DNA from: Roseibium polysiphoniae
Lineage (GTDB): Bacteria; Pseudomonadota; Alphaproteobacteria; Rhizobiales; Stappiaceae
Length of the DNA stretch: 64,000 nucleotides
Direction of reading: 5' to 3'
Assembly: GCF_014842925.1 (NCBI RefSeq)
Contig: NZ_JACYXJ010000003.1
Location: 62,001 to 126,000 of the forward strand
Below are positions 16,885 through 27,700 of this stretch, piece after piece (position 1 is the stretch's first letter; every line of letters starts with the position of its first letter). Position numbers and translations under genes: made by a program. The notes under the pieces were generated by a model. It worked only from the letters and a program-made list of their open reading frames with translations. It was not told where the DNA came from and searched no databases.

Positions 16885-18027
16885 TTAATGGGCGTTGGCC
16901 CGATTCTGAATCGCGACGTCCACGATCAGCGGAAGGTGATCGGATCCGATGTCCGGCCCCAGTTCCACCCTCTGGATCTCAATATCCGGCGTGACCGCAA
17001 AATGGTCGACGACGGCCCCAAGCAACCAGTGGAGACGGTAGTCGAAGAAAAAGCGGGTGGTCTGCGGTATGCCACCAGGGAACGCGGTCCTGAGGTTGTT
17101 GTCGGTCAACATTTTCAGGAAATGACCGGACCAGGGTGACAGGTTCCAGTCTCCGATGACAAGCGTTGGTTCAGTCGTGTCTGCAGTGCTGTTCTGAATC
17201 TGGTTGTTCAACGTTGCCAGATAAGCTTGGCGATCCAGCCACCTCGGCTTTGTTCTCGGGCTCGCAGGATGGAGCGCCAGCAGTTTGAGACCTGCGCCAT
17301 CCACATCGAGCGTTAGAGAGAGGATCTCTCGATCGGCTTCATCGTGGGTTTCAGCATTGCCAATGACGTCGATTGTCTTGCTGGCGCTGATCGGAAAGCG
17401 GGAAAAGAACACAAGGTCTCCAAGACGTCCGGCAAAGAGGTGATCCGGCAGCGCGCCATGGCCGGCAATCGGGGTCGCACCAATGCGTCTTTGCCATCGG
17501 TGGCGTTGCCACCCCCAGGCGGTTTCCTCCAGGACGAGAACATCCGGTTTGGTCTGCTGCAGGAATGCCGAGAGGGTTTCGTCGGCGAGAAACAGCCTCT
17601 CCAGATTGATCGAGACCACGCGTAGGGATGAAGACGTCGTCGTCGGTGCATTGACCGTGGAGGAGGTGACCGCATCGATCCTGGCGGCCATCAAGCCAAA
17701 TACCGTGATCAGCAGCACGGCAAGCACGAGAACAGCCTTGCCGTAAAGGCGTGGCTGACGGTGGGCGACCGTGAGGCCGGATGCGCCTGCCAGAAAACCG
17801 CAAAGTCCGGCGCCGAAGAACTGGCGCAGGAAAAAGCTCATGTTGTCGGTGAACCAGTATCCCGGTGCTATGAAGGCTGAAATCGACAGCAGGCACACCG
17901 CGATGCCACCTGCTATGCCCATCCAGCCAACCAGAGACGTCCAACGGGACAAAAAACTGCGCCCAACGGCCCCTGAGGGCGGAGGCAGGTCGTTGTTGTC
18001 CTGCTGTTTGTCGGCTTTGGTCAGCAT
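16885..18027 (-). CDS. Membrane-anchored endonuclease/exonuclease/phosphatase-family protein
   Basis: A 380-residue protein. The first 120 or so residues contain about three membrane segments (SLVGWMGIAGGIAVCLLSISAF, then FFGAGLCGFLAGASGLTV, and AVLVLAVLLITVFGLMAA). The rest is an EEP-fold domain with the metal-binding Glu (VLVLEETAWGW), the GDWNLSPWSGHFL segment holding the Asp-x-Asn pair, and the C-terminal SDHLPLIVDV with the catalytic Asp-His. Substrates in this superfamily range from DNA to phospholipids and inositol phosphates, so the specificity is unknown. The catalytic domain is probably periplasmic. Confidence 0.82.
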   Translation of the reverse strand: MLTKADKQQDNNDLPPPSGAVGRSFLSRWTSLVGWMGIAGGIAVCLLSISAFIAPGYWFTDNMSFFLRQFFGAGLCGFLAGASGLTVAHRQPRLYGKAVLVLAVLLITVFGLMAARIDAVTSSTVNAPTTTSSSLRVVSINLERLFLADETLSAFLQQTKPDVLVLEETAWGWQRHRWQRRIGATPIAGHGALPDHLFAGRLGDLVFFSRFPISASKTIDVIGNAETHDEADREILSLTLDVDGAGLKLLALHPASPRTKPRWLDRQAYLATLNNQIQNSTADTTEPTLVIGDWNLSPWSGHFLKMLTDNNLRTAFPGGIPQTTRFFFDYRLHWLLGAVVDHFAVTPDIEIQRVELGPDIGSDHLPLIVDVAIQNRANAH

Positions 18028-18104
18028 GAATGAACGGGTCCGAGGGATCTAACGGCTATTGTGCTCTGCAGCACTGACTAGCAGTTCATGGCCGGACTGT
18101 CTGC

Positions 18105-20090
18105 CTACTCGTGAAAATGATCGTAAACGAGCTTTGCGATGGCCTCGGAGATGCCAGGGACGGAGGAGAGGTCGTCCATGCCGGCCTTGGAGACGGCCTT
18201 GGCTGTGCCGAAGTGGCGGAGTAGGGCACGTTTGCGTGTCGGTCCGACGCCTGCAATGTCATCCAGCGGGTTCTTGGTGATGTCTCTTTTGCGACGGGCC
18301 CTGTGAGAGCCGATGGCGAACCGGTGGGCTTCGTCGCGAAGACGCTGAACGAAATAGAGCACCGGGTCGCGTTCGGGCAGCATGAAGGACGGTTTCCCGG
18401 TCACGAAGAATTTTTCCCGTCCCGCATCCCGGTCCGGTCCCTTGGCAATGCCGACGAGAGGCACATCGGTCAGTCCTAACTCTTCAAGGGTTTCACGCGC
18501 GGTTGTCAGCTGCCCCTGGCCGCCATCGATCAGGACAAGGTCGGGCCATGCGGGCATGTCAGCGGACGAAGCCGTCGTTTCGTCCGGAGTGTCTTGCGCG
18601 GTGCCCTCCGTTCCCTCAGCCGACAGGGTCGCCGTTGCGTCATCGCGCTGGTGTTCCTTGATCAACCTTGAAAAGCGACGTGTCAGAACCTCGCGCATCA
18701 TGCCGTAGTCATCGCCCGGGACCAGGTCTTCCGACTTGATGTTGAATTTGCGGTACTGACCTTTGGCAAACCCCTCTTCACCCGCGACAATCATGCCGCC
18801 GACGGCATTGGTGCCCATGATGTGGGAGTTGTCGTAGACTTCTATGCGCCGCGGGGGAGCGGACAATTCGAAGGCTTCGGCAACGCCCTTTAGCAAACGT
18901 GCCTGGCTGGAGCTTTCAGCCAGTCTGCGGCCAAGCGCTTCACGCGCATTCGTCAGCGCATGATCGGTCAGTTCCTTCTTCTCTCCGCGCTTGGGCGTCA
19001 ACACCTCGACCTTGCGTTCGGCCCGCTCGCTCAAGGCTTCCGCAAGCAGTGACTGCTCCGGAATTTCATGGGACAGCAGGATCAGCCTGGGGGCGGGCTT
19101 GTCGTCGTAGAACTGCGCCAGAAAGCTCTCCAGGATCGATGGCTCATCGAGTGTCTTGTCGGCCTTGGGGAAATAGGCACGGTTGCCCCAGTTCTGTCCG
19201 GTCCGGAAGAAGAAGACCTGCACGCAGGTCTGCCCGCCCTCCTGATGGATGGCGAAAACATCGGCTTCCTCAACCGTCTGCGGGTTGATGCCCTGATGCG
19301 CCTGTGTATGCGACAAGGCGGCAAGACGGTCGCGGCAGATGGCGGCACGTTCAAAGTCCAGCGCCTCGGAAGCGGTTTCCATCTGCTGGGCGAGTTCTTT
19401 TTTCACCAACTGGCTTCGGCCGGACAGGAAGGCCTTGGCCTCGGCGACAAGGCCGGCATAGTCCTCATGATCGATTTCACCGGTGCAGGGGCCGGAGCAG
19501 CGCTTGATCTGGAAAAGCAGGCACGGCCGCGACCTGTTTTCGTAATAACTGTCTGAGCAATTCCGGATCAAAAAGGCTTTCTGAAGGGCGTTGATGGTCC
19601 GATCGACCGCTCCGGCCGAGGCGAAAGGCCCGAAATAGTCGCCCTTTCGCTTGCGTGCGCCGCGGTGCTTGGTGATCGCCGGAGAGTCGTGGTCTCCGGT
19701 GATCAGAATGTATGGAAAGGATTTGTCGTCGCGCAAAAGCACGTTGAAGCGCGGGCGCAGGCGCTTGATCAGATTGGCTTCCAGCAGGAGCGCTTCGGCC
19801 TCGGTGTTGGTGACCACGAATTCCATGGACGCCGTCAACATGATCATGCGCATGATCCGGTTCGACTGACCTTGAAGCCGCGTGTAGCTCGTCACCCGCT
19901 TTTTCAGACTGCGCGCCTTGCCGACATAAAGCACGTCGCCATTCTCGTCGAACATACGATAGACGCCCGGCCCCATGGGCAGGCGCTTGACCTGATCGGC
20001 GATGACCTCAACGCCCTTTCGGACCTCGGGCTTCGCCGCTGCGTCGTCATTTTCCCCGGAGGTGGTCTCTGTTGTGGAGCTGTCTTGCAT
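18105..20090 (-). CDS. uvrC: Excinuclease ABC subunit C
   Basis: A 661-residue UvrC that makes both incisions in nucleotide excision repair after UvrA/UvrB damage recognition. The N-terminal GIY-YIG nuclease is seen in [27 protein letters not shown], then a Cys-rich loop ([25 protein letters not shown]), a UVR domain (about residue 215), the RNase H-like endonuclease core ([30 protein letters not shown]) and C-terminal helix-hairpin-helix ([20 protein letters not shown]). An acidic-Ser/Thr insertion lies near residue 495 ([20 protein letters not shown]). Its partner uvrB is 25 kb away in this window. Usual rhizobial linkage to pgsA is broken. Confidence 0.96.
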   Translation of the reverse strand: MQDSSTTETTSGENDDAAAKPEVRKGVEVIADQVKRLPMGPGVYRMFDENGDVLYVGKARSLKKRVTSYTRLQGQSNRIMRMIMLTASMEFVVTNTEAEALLLEANLIKRLRPRFNVLLRDDKSFPYILITGDHDSPAITKHRGARKRKGDYFGPFASAGAVDRTINALQKAFLIRNCSDSYYENRSRPCLLFQIKRCSGPCTGEIDHEDYAGLVAEAKAFLSGRSQLVKKELAQQMETASEALDFERAAICRDRLAALSHTQAHQGINPQTVEEADVFAIHQEGGQTCVQVFFFRTGQNWGNRAYFPKADKTLDEPSILESFLAQFYDDKPAPRLILLSHEIPEQSLLAEALSERAERKVEVLTPKRGEKKELTDHALTNAREALGRRLAESSSQARLLKGVAEAFELSAPPRRIEVYDNSHIMGTNAVGGMIVAGEEGFAKGQYRKFNIKSEDLVPGDDYGMMREVLTRRFSRLIKEHQRDDATATLSAEGTEGTAQDTPDETTASSADMPAWPDLVLIDGGQGQLTTARETLEELGLTDVPLVGIAKGPDRDAGREKFFVTGKPSFMLPERDPVLYFVQRLRDEAHRFAIGSHRARRKRDITKNPLDDIAGVGPTRKRALLRHFGTAKAVSKAGMDDLSSVPGISEAIAKLVYDHFHE

Positions 20091-20179
20091 GCGTCATACC
20101 GGCTGGCGGCCGTGCTTTTCCTTTGGGCCAGGTCGAGTGCTGCCAACCTAACAGATTCTTTGCTTCGTCACCTGCGAGG

Positions 20180-20944
20180 TCACTCGCCGACGTCGACCAC
20201 ATCGGGTGTCTGCCAGGCCAGGTGCTGTCCGCCGTCAAGGGCGATCATTTGCCCGGTGATGGAGGGGCTGTCCCACAGGAACCGCACGGTTCTCCCGAAG
20301 GCTTCTGCGTCGGGTCCCCGCTTCAGGAGAACGGCTCCCGCTTGCTTGTCGAACTCGGCCTGGCTCTGACGTTCATTCTTGAAACTCGGGCCGGGTCCGA
20401 TCGCATTGACGCGGATGTTGGGCGCGAGCGCCTGGGCCAGAACCTGCGTTGCAGTCCAGAGAGCCGATTTCGACAGGGAGTAACTAAGCGCTTGCGGCGT
20501 GAGTTTCCAGACCCTCTGGTCGATCATACTGACAATGAGCCCCTTCCGGTCCTTCGGGAGGCGCGCCGCGAAGGCATCGGCGAGGAACAAAGGAGCCTTG
20601 GTGTGGATCGCAAAGTGCTGATCAAAGAGGTCAGGGTCGAGACGGCCGATGCCGTCATCTTCGAAGATCGAGGCGTTGTTGATCAGGACATCGGGCAACC
20701 CGAAGGGCTCTGACGCCTTGTCCATGAAGGTCGTAAGCTCTGTCGCCTCCGTAAGGTCCGCGGTGAAGACGTGAGGCCGACCGGTCGCGTCTTCGAGCTC
20801 TTGTGCCAGGCTCTCCGCCTTGTGGGCGTTGGCATTTGCATGCAGGACGAGACGCCAGCCGTGATTGGCAAGATCCCTTGCAACAGCGCCGCCAATTCTG
20901 CTTGAAGCGCCGGTAATCAGGGCCGTCGGGATTTCGCCTGTCAT
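20180..20944 (-). CDS. SDR-family oxidoreductase
   Basis: A 254-residue short-chain dehydrogenase. The cofactor motif is ALITGASSRIGGAVARDL, the structural NNAS (VLINNASIFEDD) is present, and the catalytic region has SMIDQRVWKLTPQALSYSLSKSAL, giving Tyr-x3-Lys in YSLSK. The frame opens with a GTG at 20962, but the ATG at 20944 follows AGGATGGTGAG and is preferred. It reads toward uvrC on the same strand with 89 bases between them; SDR-uvrC-pgsA is a common order in relatives. Substrate unknown; FolM-type pteridine reductases have a similar active-site context and are one possibility. Confidence 0.82.
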   Translation of the reverse strand: MTGEIPTALITGASSRIGGAVARDLANHGWRLVLHANANAHKAESLAQELEDATGRPHVFTADLTEATELTTFMDKASEPFGLPDVLINNASIFEDDGIGRLDPDLFDQHFAIHTKAPLFLADAFAARLPKDRKGLIVSMIDQRVWKLTPQALSYSLSKSALWTATQVLAQALAPNIRVNAIGPGPSFKNERQSQAEFDKQAGAVLLKRGPDAEAFGRTVRFLWDSPSITGQMIALDGGQHLAWQTPDVVDVGE

Positions 20945-20997
20945 CTCACCATCCTGTCTCACTCAAAAGATGACAGCAATACGCTTGGCGAAGCCGC

Positions 20998-22002
20998 TCA
21001 GATCGTCGCGCTGAGATAATAAACGACAGTGATATAAAGAACGTACGCCGCAGTCAGAACGAAGCCTGACATCCGGCCAAGGCAGATCTTCTTGGCCGCC
21101 AGCACGAGAAGCAACACGGCACAGGCGAGCATCACCCAGATGTCGAGCTTGAGGATCTCTGCAGGCACCTCAACGGGCACAATCGCGGTGGTGATGCCGA
21201 TGATCGCGAGAAGGTTGAAGACGTTGGACCCTATCACGTTGCCAATGGCGACGGCGCCATGCTGGCGGATGGCGGCCATGACCGTTGTCGCAAGTTCCGG
21301 CAGGGATGTGCCCAAGGCAATCACCGTCAAGGCAATCACGGCGTCACTCACACCCCAGTCCTGGGCCACCGAAGTCGCGCCGTTGATTGTAAAGTGCGCG
21401 CCCAGTGGCAGACCGATCAGGCCGAGAACAATGTAGACGCCGGCGACAGCGACAGCGTCCGGAACGCCCTCGACATCTTCCAATTCATCATCATCATCGT
21501 TGTCTTCCTGCGCTTCGGCAGCCGTTGCGGCGGCGGCCTTGCGCTCCTTGCGGTGCTGGAGTGCGGCTCTTGCGGAATCGCCCAGGAAAACGGCGAGAAG
21601 CGCCAGAAGGATGAGGCTGCCCATCAGGCCAATGGGAGAAAAGAAGCAGAGGATCGTAAAGACGACCGAGATTGCCACCATGAAAATCGCATTCTTGGTG
21701 GCGCCGTCTTCGCCGCAGGGTGTTGCGGCGATCAGTGCCGGCATGCCCAGCACGAGCAGGACGTTTGCGATATTGGAGCCCACCACGTTGCCGATGGCGA
21801 TGCCGCCTGACCCTGACAGAGCTGCCTTGAGTGAAATCACAAGCTCGGGCGCCGAGGTTCCGAAAGCGACGATGGTCAGACCGATGACCAGATTTGGAAT
21901 GCCGAGACGCTGTGCAATACCGACAGAGCCTCTGACCAGTATGTCGCCGGCAATAATCAGCACGACGAGGCCGCCTGCGAGGCTTACATAGTCAAACAGC
22001 AT
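20998..22002 (-). CDS. Calcium/sodium antiporter (CaCA family, YrbG-like)
   Basis: A 334-residue membrane protein with the two inverted alpha-repeats that define the cation/Ca exchanger superfamily: GTSAPELVISLKAALSG with GNVVGSNIANVLLVLG in the first half and GTSLPELATTVMAAIRQ with GNVIGSNVFNLLAIIG in the second. The two halves are joined by a cytoplasmic loop around residues 145-175 that is strikingly acidic (EAQEDNDDDDELEDVEG) after an RAALQHRKERKAAAA stretch. Probably exchanges Ca2+ for Na+ or H+ across the inner membrane. No operon partner is seen. Confidence 0.9.
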   Translation of the reverse strand: MLFDYVSLAGGLVVLIIAGDILVRGSVGIAQRLGIPNLVIGLTIVAFGTSAPELVISLKAALSGSGGIAIGNVVGSNIANVLLVLGMPALIAATPCGEDGATKNAIFMVAISVVFTILCFFSPIGLMGSLILLALLAVFLGDSARAALQHRKERKAAAATAAEAQEDNDDDDELEDVEGVPDAVAVAGVYIVLGLIGLPLGAHFTINGATSVAQDWGVSDAVIALTVIALGTSLPELATTVMAAIRQHGAVAIGNVIGSNVFNLLAIIGITTAIVPVEVPAEILKLDIWVMLACAVLLLVLAAKKICLGRMSGFVLTAAYVLYITVVYYLSATI

Positions 22003-22325
22003 CTATGGGTTCCGGTCGGGGTCAGGTTTAATGGGGCGATGGCACTTTGATCGTTCGCGCCATTTTGTCTGGCGCGTTATACGCAATAGATTGGTGCGGG
22101 GAAAGCATGCTGCAAGCTTTGATTTTGTCGCATCCTTGCAAAATGCGGTTTGTTTACCCTTCATTCACGCTGCCGAAGAATGACCTTAATTCGCCTAGAA
22201 AACTCCTAAATTGCCCTCCTGAACCGCCACAAACGATCCCCATATCTTTAGCTGGGTGAGGATGGGGACCGGCGGGATGGCCGTCCACATTTCATTCTGG
22301 ACAAGTTCATCTGGAGTAACATGAT
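22003..22325. other. Intergenic region between the antiporter and porin genes
   Basis: A 323-base divergent promoter region, clearly AT-richer than its surroundings, expected to carry the strong promoter of the outer-membrane protein gene. I cannot assign -35/-10 boxes with confidence. A GGAG ribosome-binding site precedes the porin ATG. Confidence 0.4.
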
Positions 22326-22991
22326 ATGAAGCGTCTTGCATTTGCAGGTTTGACAGCGGCCGCCTTTGCCGGCCTGGCAACGCCCGTGCTTGCGGCTGAC
22401 CTTCCGCAGCCGGTGGACCCGGCACCGGCTTTCTATGACGACCAGGTTCCGGCCGCCCGCTTTGACTGGGGCGGTGCCTATGTCGGTGGTAACCTCGGCT
22501 GGGGCTGGGGCAATTTCGACAATCGGAACGCGCCCGACACGGATGGTGATGGTATTCAGGGCGGCATTCATGCCGGCTACAACTACATCATCTCTCCGAA
22601 CGTGCTGATCGGTGCGGAAGCCGATTTCCAGTTTTCCGATCTGGAAGACACGGCGACGGCTGGCGGCGTAACCGCCGAAACAGGTTCATCCTGGAACTCC
22701 AGCATTCGCGGCCGGTTGGGCTACACCTTTGACCGTTTCCTCGTTTACGGAACCGGTGGTCTTGCCATTGCCGATCTCGACTTCAAGGCGAATGGCGCCA
22801 AGGACAGCACGACGGCAGTCGGCTGGACGGCAGGTGCCGGTGTTGAAGGTGCGGTGACACAGAACGTCACAGCGCGTCTGGAGTACATCCATCAGGACTT
22901 CGGATCCGAGAGCTTCACGGTCGGCGGAAACAGCTACAAGTCCGATCTGGATAACAATCTTGTGCGGTTCGGCTTGAGCTACAAGTTCTAA
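22326..22991 (+). CDS. Outer-membrane beta-barrel protein (Omp25/Omp31-like porin family)
   Basis: A 221-residue outer-membrane protein. The signal peptide MKRLAFAGLTAAAFAGLATPVLAA ends in an AxA site, and the mature part starts with the acidic-proline stretch usual in this family (DLPQPVDPAPAFYDD). It then has alternating aromatic strands typical of an 8-stranded barrel (FDWGGAYVGGNLGWGWGNFD; GGIHAGYNYIISPNVLIGAEADFQ; RLGYTFDRFLVYGTGGLAIAD) and ends with a terminal Phe (LSYKF), the BAM recognition signal. This is the Omp25/31, OmpW-like "porin family protein" of Brucella and rhizobia. Monocistronic with a terminator. Confidence 0.92.
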   Translation: MKRLAFAGLTAAAFAGLATPVLAADLPQPVDPAPAFYDDQVPAARFDWGGAYVGGNLGWGWGNFDNRNAPDTDGDGIQGGIHAGYNYIISPNVLIGAEADFQFSDLEDTATAGGVTAETGSSWNSSIRGRLGYTFDRFLVYGTGGLAIADLDFKANGAKDSTTAVGWTAGAGVEGAVTQNVTARLEYIHQDFGSESFTVGGNSYKSDLDNNLVRFGLSYKF

Positions 22992-23022
22992 GCTGGCGGG
23001 AAATGCCTGCAGAAACAAAGAG

Positions 23023-23047
23023 CCCGGTGCATAGCGCCGGGTTTTTT
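23023..23047 (+). terminator. Rho-independent terminator after the porin gene
   Basis: Stem CCCGGTGC/GCGCCGGG (one G-U pair) with an ATA loop, then six T residues, 32 bases after the stop. Confidence 0.88.
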
Positions 23048-23222
23048 CGTTACAGGTCGATACATGTTTTTCAGCACTTTTTCGCATTGCAATGATAGAA
23101 ATTTACAGACGCGTTTCGCGTACGCAGGATCAAGGTCTGCAAATTGCCAGGTGATGCGGCATTCCGCACCCGATGCAGGCGTCCTGGATTTTATTGAGTG
23201 GTCGGTTTTGAGGGAGAGTTGA

Positions 23223-24740
23223 ATGCGGTTCCTGACAAGGGGTCTGATCGGTCTTGTGCTGTTGGCGATCATGGCGTCGACGATCGGTTATGGCGTCTAC
23301 CGCGTCTCCACCGCGATGAACCAGGAAGAAGCCAGGCGGCGTCCCCCGGTTCAAGAGCGCACCTATGCGGTGAATGTTTCCTCTCTCACATCTGAAACTG
23401 TCGCGCCCATCACGACCGCTTACGGGCAGGTCGAGAGCTGGCGTAGTCTTGAGATCCGCGCAAGCTCGGAAGGCCAGCTTGTCGGAGTTGCCTCCAAGTT
23501 CCGAGATGGCGCCGCGGTGAAGGGCGGCGAGCTTCTGGTGCGGATCGACCCGGCAGATGCTCAATCCGAACTTCTTGATGCCCAGGCGGCCCAGGCGGAT
23601 GCGGAGGCCCACAAGGCAGAGGCGGAAGAGGCCATCGTCGTTGCCGAACAGGAACTTGTCGCAGCCGAGAAACAGCTGGAGCTTCGGCGCCAAGCGCTCG
23701 ATCGCCAAACCCAGCTGCGGGAAAAGGGCTATTCCACCATGGTGCAGGTCGAGCAGGAACAGCTTTCGGTGGCTGCCCTCGAGCAGGCCCTGTCGAACCG
23801 TCTGCAGTCGGTCATCACCTCGCGCAAGAATGTCGAGCGCATGGAGTTGGGTGTCGCAAGGGCGCGGATCGCGGTTCAGGACGCTGAACGGACCCTCGAG
23901 GAAACGACGATCACCGCGCCTTTCTCCGGTACGCTTGACCAGGTCAATGCCACGCTCGGGCGTCGTGTGAGTTCGAGTGAGACCCTGGCTGTCCTGATCG
24001 ATCCAACAGCGCTCGAAGTGAAATTTTCCGTCTCGACCCAGCAGTTCTCGCGTTTCCTCGATGATGCTGGTCGTTTGATCCAGGTGCCTGTGGAAGCGCA
24101 GCTTGATCTGGGCGACCGCGTCGTTTCAGTACCGGGAACACTGGACCGGGCGGCGGCGGTGGTCGCAACCGGCGAGGCGGGTCGCACGCTTTTTGCCTCG
24201 CTCGATGTCGATGCGGACACGCCGCTCCGTCCGGGTGATTTCCTTACCGTCAAGCTTGAAGAACCTGCCCTTGAGAATGTGGCCGTGATCCCGGCCTCTG
24301 CCGCCAGTGAGGATGGCCGCATTCTTGTTGTCGACGAAGAACGGCGGCTTGGCGCGGCGCAGGCGCGGGTCTTGCGCCGGATGGGCGACCAGCTTGTGGT
24401 GACCGATGTGCCGTTCGGACAGCTTTATGTGCGCGAGCGCCTGCCGCATTTGAGTGCCGGACTGAAGGTCACGCCGCGGGTTGTCGGAACGCCAGGCGAA
24501 GCGCCCGAAGCAGCGGAAACGTCTCAGGGAGGCCCGAAACCGGCCTCGGGACCTGCCGCGCCAGAGGATCTGGTGACCCTGGAGCCGGAACGCCGGGATG
24601 CGCTGATCGCCAGATTGAGCGAAAGCCGGATGCCGGAAGAGCGCAAGGCGCGCCTGATCAACATTCTGAATCAGCCAAAGGTGCCGAGCGAGGTGCTGGA
24701 GCGGATTGAAAACGGCCGTGGCCGAGGTGAACGGAGCTAG
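23223..24740 (+). CDS. RND efflux periplasmic adaptor (membrane fusion protein)
   Basis: A 505-residue HlyD/AcrA-type adaptor. It has an N-terminal membrane anchor (LIGLVLLAIMASTIGYGVYRV), a lipoyl/barrel-sandwich half-motif (LEIRASSEGQLVGVASKFRDGAAVKGGELLVRID), a long helical hairpin rich in Ala/Gln/Glu (about residues 118-215), the second half-motif (ITAPFSGTLDQVNATLGRRV) and a beta-barrel domain. The C-terminal 70 residues after the Pro/Ala-rich linker (GPKPASGPAAPED) are helical and unusual in length. The start follows GGGAGAGTTGA. The stop is 2 bases before the RND permease ATG. No TolC-type gene is adjacent. Confidence 0.9.
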   Translation: MRFLTRGLIGLVLLAIMASTIGYGVYRVSTAMNQEEARRRPPVQERTYAVNVSSLTSETVAPITTAYGQVESWRSLEIRASSEGQLVGVASKFRDGAAVKGGELLVRIDPADAQSELLDAQAAQADAEAHKAEAEEAIVVAEQELVAAEKQLELRRQALDRQTQLREKGYSTMVQVEQEQLSVAALEQALSNRLQSVITSRKNVERMELGVARARIAVQDAERTLEETTITAPFSGTLDQVNATLGRRVSSSETLAVLIDPTALEVKFSVSTQQFSRFLDDAGRLIQVPVEAQLDLGDRVVSVPGTLDRAAAVVATGEAGRTLFASLDVDADTPLRPGDFLTVKLEEPALENVAVIPASAASEDGRILVVDEERRLGAAQARVLRRMGDQLVVTDVPFGQLYVRERLPHLSAGLKVTPRVVGTPGEAPEAAETSQGGPKPASGPAAPEDLVTLEPERRDALIARLSESRMPEERKARLINILNQPKVPSEVLERIENGRGRGERS

Positions 24741-24742
24741 TC

Positions 24743-27700
24743 ATGAAGTCATCGATCAGGTCCGAATTTTCGTCTTTCTTCGACTATATGGTCCGTCACA
24801 AGACGGCCGCCAACCTGATCCTTGCGTTCATGCTGCTTGGCGGCATCGCGGCGGGTCTCAAGATCCGCACTCAGTATTTCCCGGACATCATCAACGAACG
24901 CGTGACGGTCACGGTCGAGTGGTCGGGCGCTGGTCCCGAAGACATGGACCGAGCTGTGGTCGAGCTTCTGGGGCCCCAGCTTCTGGCGATTGAAGGCGTC
25001 GAGGAGGCGTCCTCGGTGGCCCGCGAGGGCCGCGCCACGATGACGCTGGAGTTCGAGACCGGCTGGGACATGGGCCAGGCAGTCGACGACGCCAAGGCGG
25101 CCGTTGACCAGGCGCGCTCGAGTCTTCCTGAGGACGTCGAAGAACCGACGGTCGTGCGCAGCGCGTTTCGCGACCGTGTGACCAATGTCGTGATTTACGG
25201 CCCGATCAACGCGGACCAGTTGTCGCGCTACGCCGAAGATCTCCAGACAGCCCTGTTTCGTGAGGGTGTGACGCGTGTCAGCATCGACGGCGTGTCCAAC
25301 CCCGTGATCCGGATCAATACGTCCGAGGCCATGCTGATCCGCCATGACCTGTCTCTTGAAGAGATCGCGGATGTGGTCGCCACCGAAATGGAGACCACGC
25401 CGGCCGGCGATGTTGCAAGTGGGACTGCGCGTCTGCGAACGGGACAAACCCGGCGATCGGAGAAAGAGCTGGGCGAAATTGTCCTGCGCTCGCCTGCTGA
25501 CGGTGAAAAGCTCCAGCTCAGGTCTGTGGCGGAAATCGTCACGGAGGGGCCAGAAAGCGGCAAGGCCTATTCGCACAAGGGACTGCCGGCGGTGGTTCTG
25601 AGGGTCGACCGGGATGCGATCGGCGACACCATCAAGATCCAGCGGCAGGTCGAGCAGATCGTTGCGGACTTCCAGGATGGGCTGCCGCGCGGCGTCGTTG
25701 CCCAGCTGACGGAAACCCGTGCGCAAAACATCGTCGACCGGCTGAACATCCTGGTCGAGAACGGCTTGTTCGGCCTTGTTCTTGTTGTCGGCTTTCTGTT
25801 CCTCTTCCTGTCATCGCGAACAGCCTTCTGGGTGGCGGCCGGTATTCCGGCGGCCATGGCCGCGACCATCGCCATGATGTTTGCCTTCGGTGTCACCTTG
25901 AACATGTTCTCGGTGTTCGCCCTGATCATCTGCCTGGGCATTGTGGTGGATGATGCCATCGTGGTCGGAGAGCACGCAGACTTTCTGGCGCGCAAGGGTC
26001 ATAGCCCTGCCGAAGCGGCGGTTCTGGCGGCCAAACGCATGGCTGCACCGGTGTTTTCCGCCTCGATCACGACGATCATCGCCTTCGCGGGTCTGCTCGC
26101 CATTGGCGGCCGCTTCGGGGAGCTGATTGCCGATATTCCACTTACCGTGGGGATCGTGCTGATCGCGAGCCTGGTTGAATCCTTCCTCATTCTGCCGGCC
26201 CATATGCGCCATGCCCTGTCGGCCAGCGGCAAGGATCATTGGTATGACTGGCCGAACCGGACCTTCAACAAGGGCTTCAATGCCTTTCGGAGGAAGGCGT
26301 TTGAACCCCTGATGAGAGCGGTGATTGTCTTCCGCTATCCGGTCATGGGTCTTGCCGTCATGACGCTGTTGATCGCATCGAGCATGTATTTCGACGGCAC
26401 GGTGCGCTGGCGGTTCTTCAATGCGCCCGAACGCAACGTGATCAATGCTAATATCGCGATGATGCCGGGAGCCGACCGGGACGACACAAAGGCGATGCTG
26501 GCCGAAATGGACCGTGCTCTCGATGTGGTCGATCAGCGCTACGCCGAGGAATACGGCCGCGCGCCGGTTTCCTTTGCGCTTGCGACTGTTGGCGCGAATG
26601 CAGGCCGAAGGGCCCTGAATGGTGCGGATACGAAAGATGAGGATTTGCTCGGCGGTCTTGCGATCGAGCTGATTGATCCGGATCTGCGGCCCTATTCGGC
26701 CTTCAGCTTCATCGGTGACTGGCGCAAGGAAATCCGCAAGGGGCCGCTGCTAGAGACGTTGGCCGTTCGTGGAGAGCGTTCAGGCCCGGGCGGCGATGCC
26801 ATCGATGTGCGGCTCTATGGACCCTCGACGGAGATCCTGAAGGAAGCAGCCGAGTATCTGAAGCAGGCGCTGGGCGCCATGCCCGGCGTGAGTGCGCTGG
26901 AAGATACGCTGTCTTTCGACAAGGCGGAACTGGCCCTGAACCTGACGCCGAAAGGCGAGGCGCTTGGCTTTACCACCGACAGCGTCGCCAATGTTCTGCG
27001 CGATCGCCTGGAGGGCATCAAGGTCGCAGAATTTCCCGTCGGCCGACGGACCGCGACAGTGCGTGTCAGCCTGCCTGACGAGGAAACCGGCGCTGCGTTT
27101 GTCTATGAGACACAGCTGAAGTCGCCTGCGGGTCCTTATGTTGCCTTGAGCGAAATTGTCGAGGTGGAAAGCACCTTCGGATTTGCGTCTGTCAGGCGTG
27201 AGAACGGGCTGCAAACACTTCGGGTCAGCGGCGATATTTCCGAGGATGATCCGGAAGCGGCGGTGGCTGTCATGGCCATGCTGAGCGACACTTTGCTGCC
27301 GGAGCTGGCGGCCCGATATGATGTGCAAAGCGAATTGTCCGGGCTGGCAGAGCAAGAGAAAGAGTTCCTGTCCGACGCGGTGCTTGCGCTCGGGTTCTGT
27401 CTGTCGGGGATCTACCTGACCCTGTGCTGGATTTTCGCGTCCTGGACCCGGCCGCTGGTGATCATGCTGGTCATCCCCTTCGGCTGTATCGGCATGATCT
27501 GGGGGCACTACTGGCATCATCTTCCGCTGAGCATGTTCTCCCTCATCGGCTTTATCGGCATGGCCGGGATCATCATCAACGACAGCATCGTGCTGGTCAC
27601 GACGATTGATGAATATGCGCGCGACCGGCCTTTCCGGCAGGCCTTGATCGAGGGTGTCTCCGATCGTTTGCGCCCAGTTGTCCTCACCAGTGCGACCACT

